From assembly GCA_025458465.1 (NCBI GenBank), contig JALOSK010000156.1, forward strand, positions 1 to 5,115: a DNA stretch of 5,115 nt. The letters are read 5' to 3'. Positions 1-5,078 of the stretch are shown one piece after another. How positions within the stretch are numbered: the first letter of the stretch is position 1; each line of letters starts with the position of its first letter. The notes under the pieces are model-generated. The model worked only from the letters and a program-made list of their open reading frames with translations. It did no database searches and had not been told where the DNA came from. The stretch is from Sandarakinorhabdus sp. GTDB taxonomy: Bacteria; Pseudomonadota; Alphaproteobacteria; Sphingomonadales; Sphingomonadaceae. A program made the translations under genes and the position numbers.

Positions 1-102
1 GCCGACAGCGGCGATGAAGCGCTGGACCAGCACCTGGCCGGGCCGATCAGCGTGCGCACCGGGCCGCGCCGGCGGATGGTGATGCAGCTGGATGCGGCCT
101 GA
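1..102 (+). CDS. C-terminal 33 codons of an unrecognised protein (5' end outside window)
   Basis: Frame 1 is open from the first base to a TGA at 100-102 and encodes 33 residues ending in ...RRRMVMQLDAA. The codons are G/C-rich at the third position, like those of the neighbouring genes, which supports a real reading frame. It converges on erpA, whose stop lies 15 bases away; a tail-to-tail arrangement with a short gap is a normal way for a real gene to end. The residues alternate charged and hydrophobic positions (SVRTGPRRRMVMQL), as expected of a terminal beta strand, but I do not recognise the family and assign no function. It could also be a chance open frame, since only 34 codons are visible. 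Confidence 0.5.
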   Translation, partial: ADSGDEALDQHLAGPISVRTGPRRRMVMQLDAA

Positions 103-111
103 TCTGGCCGC
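94..111. terminator. Small inverted repeat between convergent genes, possible bidirectional terminator
   Basis: GCGGCC (94-99) is a perfect 6-bp inverted repeat with GGCCGC (106-111), around a six-base loop TGATCT that contains the stop codon of the plus-strand gene. It ends 6 bases before the erpA stop codon, so it lies at the 3' end of both convergent transcripts. There is no T-tract on either side, so it is not a textbook intrinsic terminator. The position is suggestive and the stem is all G-C, but a 6-bp stem is easy to find by chance in DNA this GC-rich. Confidence 0.3.
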
Positions 112-117
112 CCTGGT

Positions 118-459
118 TCAGACCGAGAAGCTGGATCCGCAACCGCAGCCCGAAGCCGCGTTGGGATTGCGCACCTCGAAGGCGGCAGCGCCGATCTTTT
201 CCACATAATCGACTTCCGCGCCGGCCAGGAACGGCAGGCTGTCCGGATCGATGACCATGGTGACGCCATCGGTTTGCACCGTCACATCGCCGTCGCCAAC
301 GGCGCTTTCAAGGCCGAAGCGATACTGGAAGCCGGCACAGCCACCGCCATCAACGGCAAGGCGCAGCATCAGGCCGGGTTTGCCCTGACGCTGGGCAATC
401 CACGCCACGCGCGCGGCGGCGGCGGGGGTGAGACTCGGAATGTCGGTGCTTTCGATCAT
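118..459 (-). CDS. erpA: Iron-sulfur cluster insertion protein ErpA (A-type carrier, HesB/IscA family)
   Basis: This 113-residue cytoplasmic protein belongs to the A-type Fe-S carriers, which bind an Fe-S cluster and pass it to apo-enzymes; ErpA supplies targets such as isoprenoid-synthesis and respiratory enzymes. The three family cysteines are present: Cys41 in GGGCAGFQY, and Cys105 and Cys107 in the C-terminal SGCGCGSSFSV. That CGCGSSFS ending, with the NPNA just before it, fits ErpA better than SufA or IscA. The length matches the family's usual 105-120 residues. The frame runs open upstream to 561, but the extra 34 residues resemble nothing in the family and would overlap the peptidase gene, so the ATG at 459 is preferred. 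That ATG has no Shine-Dalgarno sequence; instead a promoter-like -10 element ends 6 bases before it. The gene follows the M23 peptidase gene after 67 bases and faces the partial plus-strand gene. No suf or isc genes are in the window, so erpA stands apart from a cluster-assembly operon here. Confidence 0.93.
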   Translation of the reverse strand: MIESTDIPSLTPAAAARVAWIAQRQGKPGLMLRLAVDGGGCAGFQYRFGLESAVGDGDVTVQTDGVTMVIDPDSLPFLAGAEVDYVEKIGAAAFEVRNPNAASGCGCGSSFSV

Positions 460-465
460 GCAACC

Positions 466-494
466 AATGTAAGCGCTGTGCGAACCACTCGCAA
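466..494 (-). promoter_or_regulatory. Candidate sigma-70-type promoter of erpA, probably giving a leaderless mRNA
   Basis: On the minus strand TTGCGA (494-489) and TACATT (471-466) are separated by exactly 17 bases, a good fit to a housekeeping -35/-10 pair. The -10 box ends only 6 bases before the erpA ATG at 459, so the usual start distance of about 7 bases would place the first transcribed base on or next to the A of ATG. The lack of any purine-rich ribosome binding site before that ATG agrees with a leaderless transcript. This is a by-eye match in a 67-base gap; erpA might instead be read through from the peptidase gene. Confidence 0.45.
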
Positions 495-526
495 GCGGTC
501 CCCCTGTCGGACTGGCAAGCAGGCGG

Positions 527-1519
527 TCAGCGCCCGGCGCGAACCGTCCAGCTGCGACCACCGGCCATCACCCGATCATCATCCGCGACCGGCGAAAACG
601 GATCATCCTGGGCGATGTTGATCGGCGCCACCATCGCCGGTTGCGCGCGCAACGGCGCGTTCAGGCCAAAGCTGGCCAGTTCGATGAACGGCTGCGGATC
701 GATCGGCCGGCCATCCAGCCGGATTTCGAAATGCAGGTGGGTGCCCGTGGAACGGCCGGTGGAGCCCATGCCACCAATCACCTGGCCCTGGCGGATGCGT
801 TCGCCCTCGCGCACGTGGAAGCGTGTCATGTGGCCATAGCGGGTTTCGATGCCATTGCCGTGGTCGATCACGACCACCTTGCCGTAACCGCCCCACCAGC
901 CGGCCCGCACCACGACGCCATCGGCGGCCGCATGAATGGCATCGCCGGTCGCGCCGGTCAGATCAAGGCCGGCATGGAAGGCGCCGCTGCGGCGGAACGG
1001 ATCGCGGCGGTAGCCGAAGCTCGATGATTTCTGCGGGGTGGCCACCGGCAGGAACGCCGGAATCTGGGCAAAGCTGGCCGCCAGCGTGGCACGGCGGCGG
1101 GCATCGGCCTGCAGATCACGCACCTGCGGATCGGCTGCGGCGATGAACGGGCCGCCACCCGCCGTCAGGAAGCGACCGGGATCAAGGCCAAGACCTTCCA
1201 GCAGGGCTTCCGCGCGGGCGCGGCCGGCAGGTGCGGCACCCACAAGAGCCGCCACCGGTTCCGCCTGGCGCGGCAACATTGCCGCCAGCGATTCGGCGTC
1301 GCCATTTTCGCTGGCAAGGGCATCCAGGAACATGCGGCGGGCCTGCGCGATGACACCGGGCGCAACGCTGGCGCGATCATCACCGTCAAGCACCGCCACC
1401 GCGGCGTCCATGGTGGCCGGCGCCGCCAGAACAGGGCCGGACAGGGCAACAGCCAGAACCGACGCCGGTGCCAGCAGCCGCAGTGCGGCACGCATGATCC
1501 TGTTCATCTGTCTTGCCAT
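527..1519 (-). CDS. Secreted M23 (LytM-type) zinc metallopeptidase
   Basis: The 330-residue product is predicted to be exported and to cut peptide cross-links in peptidoglycan, or to act as a regulator of such enzymes. Residues 1-33 form a Sec-type signal peptide: basic n-region, hydrophobic stretch LAPASVLAVALSGPV, likely cleavage after VLA (about residue 32). Residues about 40-155 are Ala-rich and probably helical, of unknown fold. The M23 domain spans about 165-280, starting at SSFGYRRDPF. It keeps all catalytic positions: His182 and Asp186 (HxxxD, in FHAGLD), His230 (RYGHM) and His261/His263 (HLH, in GTHLHFEIRLDG). An intact zinc site argues for an active enzyme rather than an EnvC/NlpD-like activator with a degenerate site. 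A tail of about 50 residues after the domain contains Pro- and Asp-rich stretches. The ATG at 1519 is chosen because AAAGGGG (1538-1532) lies 12 bases upstream and the signal peptide follows; ATG codons at 1507 and 1495 are alternatives. The longer open frame reaching 1651 lacks a signal peptide at its start and was not used. Confidence 0.9.
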   Translation of the reverse strand: MARQMNRIMRAALRLLAPASVLAVALSGPVLAAPATMDAAVAVLDGDDRASVAPGVIAQARRMFLDALASENGDAESLAAMLPRQAEPVAALVGAAPAGRARAEALLEGLGLDPGRFLTAGGGPFIAAADPQVRDLQADARRRATLAASFAQIPAFLPVATPQKSSSFGYRRDPFRRSGAFHAGLDLTGATGDAIHAAADGVVVRAGWWGGYGKVVVIDHGNGIETRYGHMTRFHVREGERIRQGQVIGGMGSTGRSTGTHLHFEIRLDGRPIDPQPFIELASFGLNAPLRAQPAMVAPINIAQDDPFSPVADDDRVMAGGRSWTVRAGR

Positions 1520-1531
1520 GACCGTTCGCGA

Positions 1532-1538
1532 CCCCTTT
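1532..1538 (-). promoter_or_regulatory. Ribosome binding site of the M23 peptidase gene
   Basis: The minus strand reads AAAGGGG here, the only purine-rich Shine-Dalgarno-like run before the preferred ATG at 1519. The spacing is 12 bases, longer than the usual 5-10. It favours 1519 over the ATG at 1507, which would be 24 bases away. The run lies four bases downstream of the hairpin at 1543-1579. Confidence 0.5.
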
Positions 1539-1542
1539 GCCA

Positions 1543-1579
1543 GCCAGCCGCTTGACCCTTCGCAGGGTTGAAGGCTGGC
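1543..1579 (-). promoter_or_regulatory. Long imperfect hairpin directly before the M23 gene's ribosome binding site
   Basis: GCCAGCC (1543-1549) pairs perfectly with GGCTGGC (1573-1579). Inside this, ACCCT (1555-1559) pairs with AGGGT (1564-1568) around a four-base loop. In minus-strand RNA the loop reads GCGA, a GNRA-type tetraloop, with an internal loop between the two stems. In plus-strand RNA the inner stem extends to 8 pairs with two G-U wobbles. The structure ends 4 bases before the AAAGGGG ribosome binding site, so in the minus-strand mRNA it would sit in the 5' leader and might affect translation or RNA stability. The pairing is seen in the sequence; the function is inference. Confidence 0.45.
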
Positions 1580-1582
1580 CTG

Positions 1583-1610
1583 CCTGCCGCCGGTAACCCC
1601 GACTGGCAGG
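1583..1610. repeat. Inverted repeat in the M23 leader region
   Basis: CCTGCC (1583-1588) pairs with GGCAGG (1605-1610), and inside it CGG (1591-1593) can pair with CCG (1599-1601). It lies 3 bases from the long hairpin at 1543-1579, so the two could stack in one leader RNA. The stem is short and GC-rich, so it may be fortuitous. Confidence 0.3.
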
Positions 1611-1620
1611 TTGGGTTGAA

Positions 1621-1633
1621 CCAGTGGCACTGG
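1621..1633. promoter_or_regulatory. 13-bp palindrome, operator-like
   Basis: CCAGTG (1621-1626) and CACTGG (1628-1633) are perfect inverted arms around a single central G. With arms only one base apart, this suits a dimeric DNA-binding protein better than an RNA hairpin. It lies about 100 bases before the M23 start codon, where an operator or promoter would be expected. I do not recognise the motif as the site of a known regulator. Confidence 0.3.
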
Positions 1634-1729
1634 CGACCGGCAACGGGGCATTCACCCCCAAGCGGTCAAGCGTTGGGCGAAGGCGATGAGTTGTGACAGG
1701 CTGGTTGCCAAAGGATGCAAGCGGGCCGC

Positions 1730-1760
1730 TGCCGGGCCGTAAACAAGCGCTGGCCCGGCG
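1730..1760. repeat. Strong GC hairpin downstream of bcp (third of three)
   Basis: GCCGGGCC (1731-1738) is a perfect 8-bp inverted repeat with GGCCCGGC (1752-1759). A wobble pair at each end is possible on the plus strand (T1730-G1760, G1739-T1751), and the loop is 13 bases. No T-tract follows on either strand. Confidence 0.4.
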
Positions 1761-1773
1761 CAATGGGTGTTGC

Positions 1774-1795
1774 CGCTGGCCCACCAGGGCCGGCG
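1774..1795. repeat. Strong GC hairpin with tetraloop downstream of bcp (second of three)
   Basis: GGCCC (1778-1782) and GGGCC (1787-1791) pair around an ACCA loop. The stem continues through position 1777/1792 (a T-G wobble on the plus strand, an A-C mismatch on the minus strand) to CGC/GCG type pairs at 1774-1776 and 1793-1795. This gives a nine-pair stem, compact and very stable, without an adjoining T-tract. Confidence 0.4.
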
Positions 1796-1802
1796 AATCG
1801 CG

Positions 1803-1830
1803 GCGGCCTGCAGCGTCCACCGCAGGCCGC
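1803..1830 (-). terminator. Hairpin 37 bases after the bcp stop, possible terminator of glnE-bcp
   Basis: GCGGCCTGC (1803-1811) and GCAGGCCGC (1822-1830) are perfect 9-bp inverted repeats around a 10-base loop. It is the first strong structure met by transcripts leaving bcp, which makes transcript termination or 3'-end protection its likeliest role. The downstream minus-strand sequence is not T-rich, so it is not a canonical intrinsic terminator. The two further hairpins at 1795-1774 and 1760-1730 follow in tandem and could reinforce it. Confidence 0.4.
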
Positions 1831-1866
1831 AATACGGGCCACCCCGCAGCCCGACAGTCAACCGGG

Positions 1867-2331
1867 TCAGGCCAGCGCCTGCGCCGCCGCCAGCACTTCT
1901 TCGGCGTGGCCGGGCACCTTCACCTTGGGCCACACACGGGCGACCTTGCCATCCCGGCCGATCAGGAAGGTGGCACGTTCGATCCCCATGTATTTCTTGC
2001 CGTACATGGATTTTTCCACCCACACGCCGAACGCCTCGGTCACGGCGCCTTCATCGCTGCCCAGCGCCACGGTGAGCGCATGCTTCTTGCGGAACTTGGC
2101 ATGGGCGGCCACCGAATCGCGGCTGATGCCCACCACGGCAGCATCAGTGGCGGCAAAGTCCGCCTGCAGCGCCGAAAACGCCTTGCCTTCGGTGGTGCAG
2201 CCGGGCGTGTCGTCCTTGGGATAGAAATAGACGACCAGCTTCCTGCCGGCAAAATCGGCCAGGCGGATGGGGCCGGCATCGCCTTCCAGCGCGAAATCGG
2301 GGGCGGCGTCGCCAGCTTGCGGCATGGTCAT
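1867..2331 (-). CDS. bcp: Peroxiredoxin of the BCP/PrxQ type (thiol peroxidase)
   Basis: This 154-residue cytoplasmic protein reduces hydrogen peroxide and organic hydroperoxides through a reactive cysteine. It is a single thioredoxin-fold AhpC/TSA domain of normal family length, starting with GDAAPDFAL (residues 7-15). The peroxidatic cysteine is Cys45 in PKDDTPGCTTE, with Thr42 and Pro43 of the active-site loop, and the active-site arginine is Arg119 in GIERATFLIGRDG. Where the E. coli protein has its resolving cysteine, five residues after the peroxidatic one (TPGC...C), this protein has Lys50, and there is no other cysteine in the chain, so it must work as a 1-Cys enzyme or form a mixed disulfide with a partner. 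The ATG at 2331 is chosen because GAGGAG lies 6 bases upstream; the ATG at 2325 is a near alternative, and an upstream ATG at 2367 lies inside glnE. The start overlaps the glnE stop by four bases, so the gene is co-transcribed and probably coupled with glnE. Confidence 0.93.
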   Translation of the reverse strand: MTMPQAGDAAPDFALEGDAGPIRLADFAGRKLVVYFYPKDDTPGCTTEGKAFSALQADFAATDAAVVGISRDSVAAHAKFRKKHALTVALGSDEGAVTEAFGVWVEKSMYGKKYMGIERATFLIGRDGKVARVWPKVKVPGHAEEVLAAAQALA

Positions 2332-2343
2332 GTATTGCTCCTC
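2328..2343 (-). promoter_or_regulatory. ATGA stop/start overlap with internal ribosome binding site (glnE-bcp coupling)
   Basis: On the minus strand the bcp ATG (2331-2329) and the glnE TGA (2330-2328) share the sequence ATGA. GAGGAG (2343-2338), inside the last glnE codons, lies 6 bases before the bcp ATG, a near-ideal Shine-Dalgarno position. This layout normally means that ribosomes finishing the first gene re-start on the second. It fixes the bcp start and leaves no room for a separate bcp terminator or leader. Confidence 0.85.
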
Positions 2344-5078
2344 GGTTCGTTCAACACCTCTGCCCATGCCACGCGCACGGCCTGTCTGGCGATGGCCAGT
2401 TGTTCGGTGAAGCCGGCGAAATTTGCCGCAGCCAGCGCGTGCGCCAGGATGGCCTGCACCGGTTCGGGCATCGTATCGGGCACGCGCGCACCAGCGAACA
2501 GCAGCCGCAGCCAGATCAGCGTGCGCGCCAGGAAATCATGCGCGGGGCGCAGATCGGCGGGCAGCAGGCCTTCGGCGATCAACGCATCCAGCGCCACCGG
2601 CAGCTCCGGCGCCAGCCCGCGCCCGCTGGCCAGTTGCCGGAAGTGCACGATGAATTCCAGATCGACCATGCCGCCGGCCGCCAGCTTGACGTCAAAACGC
2701 CCCTGCGGCGGCTTGGCGGCCGCCATGTCGGCCCGCATCGCCAGCACCGCCTTGCGCAGCGCCGCCACATCGCGCGACATGGTGAGCACATCGGCGATCA
2801 CGGTGTTTACCGCCTCGGCCGGCCCCGCCACCACCCGCGCTCGGGTGAGCGCCATATGCTCCCAGCTTTCCGCCTCCTCCCGCTGGTAACGGGCGAAACT
2901 GTCGATGGAGAGCGCCAGATTGCCCTTGGCGCCCCACGGCCGCAGCCGCGTGTCCACCTCATACAGGGCGCCGGCGGCGGTGGGCACCGAAAGCGCTGTC
3001 ACCAGCCGCGCTGCCAGCCGGTTGAAATACTGGCTGGCCGGCAACGGCTTGCTGCCATTGGACAGGGTGTCAGAGGCGCCGGTGAACAGGAACACCAGAT
3101 CAAGATCAGAGGCGTGGGTCATCGCCCGGCCGCCGTGCCGGCCCAGCGCCAGCACCACCAGTTCACCGCCCGGCACAAGACCATGCGCGGCGCCGAAATC
3201 ATCGGCCACTGCCGGCAACAGGATGCGCACCGCGGCATCGGCCAGATCGGCCAGGCTGCGCCCCACCGCCTGCGCGCCGGCATGGCCCTCGATCAGCTGC
3301 GCGCCCAGCTGGAAGCGCAGCTCCGCCGTCCATCGCCGCACCCGGTCCAGCCGGTCTTCCAGCCCGCCCCCCCGGCACAGGCGGGCCAGTTCGGCCTCCA
3401 GCTGCGCCGCATCGGGCAGGGCCGCGAAGGCATCCGGAGACAGCATCACGTCGAACAGCGCGGGATCATGCGCCAGCGCCTCGGCCAGCACGGGCGTGAT
3501 GCCCACCAGATTGCCAAGCAGGCCGACAAGGCGCGGATTGGCGCGCAGCAGCGCGAAGAACTGCACGCCCGCCGGCAAGCCGGACAGCAGGCCATCCAGC
3601 CGGCTGGCCGCCACGGCCGGATCGGCGGCGCCGGCAATGCGATCGAGCAACCGGGGCAGCACCGCTTCGAAATCAGCCCGCGCCGCTTCGGTTTTCAGCG
3701 CGCGATACTTGCCCTGCCGCCAACCGGCGATCAGCGGCACCAGCAGCTTTGCAAGGCCCGGATGATGCTGTTTCAGCCACGGCTTGGGATCTGCCGGCAC
3801 CGGCGTTGCCTCGGGCGCGGCGGCAGCGATCAGCCGATCATAGGCGGCGGCGACCGGCTGCGTCTCCCGTTCCAGCGCGGCGGCCAGCGCCGGCCAGTCC
3901 TTGCAGCCGCACAGCCGGGCCACGGCATGGCGATCGGCAATCAGGCGCGGGATGGCGTGTGTTTGTTCATCGCGGCGCATCTGCAGCCGGTGTTCCAGGG
4001 TGCGCAGCGCCCGGTAGGCATCGCCCAGCGCCGCGGCCTCATGCCCGTCGACATGGCCGGCGCCCGCCAGCGCGGCCAGCCCGTCCAGCGTGGCCGGGCA
4101 GCGCAGGGCAGGATCGCGCCCGCCCCAGATCAGCTGGTTGATCTGGGCAAAGAACTCCACCTCGCGGATGCCGCCGCGGCCGCGCTTGACATCAAAGCCC
4201 GGGCCCGGGGCCTGCCCGGCCTCGAAATGATCGCGGATGCGCAGCGAAACGGACTGGATGTCGCGCACCGCCGTGTAATCCAGGCTGCGCCGCCACACGA
4301 ACGGCCGGATGCGATCAAGGAAGGCCTGCCCCATGGCCACATCGCCGCCCACGGCGCGGGCTCGGATGAAGGCCACCCGTTCCCAGGTGAGCGCTTCGGA
4401 CTGGTAATAATGTTCGGCAGCCGCCAGGCTGATCGACATCGGCGTGATCTCGCTCGCAGGCCGCAGCCGCAGATCGATGCGGATCACATAACCATCGGGG
4501 GTCAGATCATTCAGGATGGCCACTGCCCGCCGCGCAATACGCACCGCCGCCTCGCCCGGATCCTCGCTGCCGCGGCACGGGATCAGCGCCGGATCGTGCA
4601 GGATGATCAGATCGGCGTCCGACGAATAGTTGAGCTCGCGGCTGCCCAGCTTGCCCAGCGCCAGCGCCACCAGGCCGCGATTGGGCGCGCCGCGTTCGGC
4701 CAGTGCAGCGGCAATGGCGGCATCGATGGCGATATCGGCGAAATCCGAAAGCGCGGCGGTCACCTGTTCCAGCCCCCACAGCCCGGCCAGATCGGCCAGC
4801 GCGGTCACCAGCGCCACCTGCCGGCGGGCGGTGCGCAGGCGTGGGCCAACCGGCTGCGCATCATCGCGCGCCAGATCGAGCGCGGCGGCGAGTGCGGCGT
4901 CCGGGCCGGCGGTGGCCATCGTTTCCAGCACGCCGCGCTGGCCGCGAATCAGGCCCTTCAGGAACGGCGCTTCGGCCCAGGCGGCGGTGGCGGCGTTCAC
5001 CAGCGCCGGCGCCATGGCCGCCGGCAACAGCGCCGCCAGATCGGCGGGCGGAGCATGTTCGGGCAGGGCAAAGCGCAT
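2328..5078 (-). CDS. glnE: Bifunctional glutamine synthetase adenylyltransferase / adenylyl-removing enzyme
   Basis: This 916-residue cytoplasmic enzyme attaches AMP to glutamine synthetase (GlnA) to switch it off, and removes it by phosphorolysis to switch it on; PII signalling proteins set the direction. Length fits the family (E. coli about 946). Two nucleotidyltransferase domains are visible. The N-terminal, deadenylylating one carries LGKLGSRELNYSSDADL at 141-157 (metal-binding Asp154/Asp156), IDLRLRP at 201-207, DVKRGRGGIREVEFF at 296-310 and the DEQTHAIP segment at 370-377. The C-terminal, adenylylating one carries LGRHGGRAMTHASDLDL at 645-661 (Asp658/Asp660), DTRLRPWGAKGNLALS at 709-724 and DVKLAAGGMVDLEFI at 796-810. 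Both catalytic centres look intact. The linker between them (about 430-600) would hold the PII-responsive region. The ATG at 5078 gives the expected distance to the first conserved segment (AEAPFLKGL, 35-43), but it has no clear ribosome binding site and the frame stays open to the window edge. bcp follows with a 4-base overlap. Confidence 0.96.
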   Translation of the reverse strand: MRFALPEHAPPADLAALLPAAMAPALVNAATAAWAEAPFLKGLIRGQRGVLETMATAGPDAALAAALDLARDDAQPVGPRLRTARRQVALVTALADLAGLWGLEQVTAALSDFADIAIDAAIAAALAERGAPNRGLVALALGKLGSRELNYSSDADLIILHDPALIPCRGSEDPGEAAVRIARRAVAILNDLTPDGYVIRIDLRLRPASEITPMSISLAAAEHYYQSEALTWERVAFIRARAVGGDVAMGQAFLDRIRPFVWRRSLDYTAVRDIQSVSLRIRDHFEAGQAPGPGFDVKRGRGGIREVEFFAQINQLIWGGRDPALRCPATLDGLAALAGAGHVDGHEAAALGDAYRALRTLEHRLQMRRDEQTHAIPRLIADRHAVARLCGCKDWPALAAALERETQPVAAAYDRLIAAAAPEATPVPADPKPWLKQHHPGLAKLLVPLIAGWRQGKYRALKTEAARADFEAVLPRLLDRIAGAADPAVAASRLDGLLSGLPAGVQFFALLRANPRLVGLLGNLVGITPVLAEALAHDPALFDVMLSPDAFAALPDAAQLEAELARLCRGGGLEDRLDRVRRWTAELRFQLGAQLIEGHAGAQAVGRSLADLADAAVRILLPAVADDFGAAHGLVPGGELVVLALGRHGGRAMTHASDLDLVFLFTGASDTLSNGSKPLPASQYFNRLAARLVTALSVPTAAGALYEVDTRLRPWGAKGNLALSIDSFARYQREEAESWEHMALTRARVVAGPAEAVNTVIADVLTMSRDVAALRKAVLAMRADMAAAKPPQGRFDVKLAAGGMVDLEFIVHFRQLASGRGLAPELPVALDALIAEGLLPADLRPAHDFLARTLIWLRLLFAGARVPDTMPEPVQAILAHALAAANFAGFTEQLAIARQAVRVAWAEVLNEPRSNT

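Larger units (their letters stand above)
1520..1866. other. 347-base non-coding gap rich in inverted repeats, between bcp and the M23 gene
   Basis: No frame here resembles a known protein: the open frames that cross it are continuations or antisense shadows of the flanking genes. No tRNA signature such as a GTTCGAATC T-loop is visible. The gap holds at least six inverted repeats, entered separately. Those at 1730-1830 lie just after the bcp stop and may end or process the glnE-bcp transcript; those at 1543-1633 lie just before the M23 gene and would be in its promoter or leader. No repeat is followed by a T-tract on the minus strand. No strong housekeeping promoter is visible for the M23 gene, although one must exist unless it is read from glnE-bcp. 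Confidence 0.6.

Noticed and set aside
460..561. An upstream extension of erpA by 34 residues to an ATG at 561.
   Set aside because: It would overlap the 3' end of the M23 gene, the added residues do not resemble the family, and the ATG at 459 gives the normal ErpA length.
1520..1651. An upstream extension of the M23 gene by 44 residues to an ATG at 1651.
   Set aside because: It would bury the signal peptide about 60 residues inside the protein and translate through the leader hairpins.
1700..1866. A possible tRNA gene suggested by the run of stem-loops.
   Set aside because: No T-loop GTTCRANNC pattern, no 7-bp acceptor stem enclosing a cloverleaf, and no suitable anticodon arm were found on either strand.
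1652..2023. A minus-strand open frame of 123 codons across the bcp-M23 gap.
   Set aside because: It starts inside bcp in another frame, has an Arg/Gly/Pro-rich composition, and includes the hairpin stems; no motif or ribosome binding site supports it.
1693..2889. A 398-codon plus-strand open frame across the gap, bcp and the 3' part of glnE.
   Set aside because: It is antisense to two well-supported genes and has low-complexity Ala/Ser/Arg content typical of shadow frames in GC-rich DNA.
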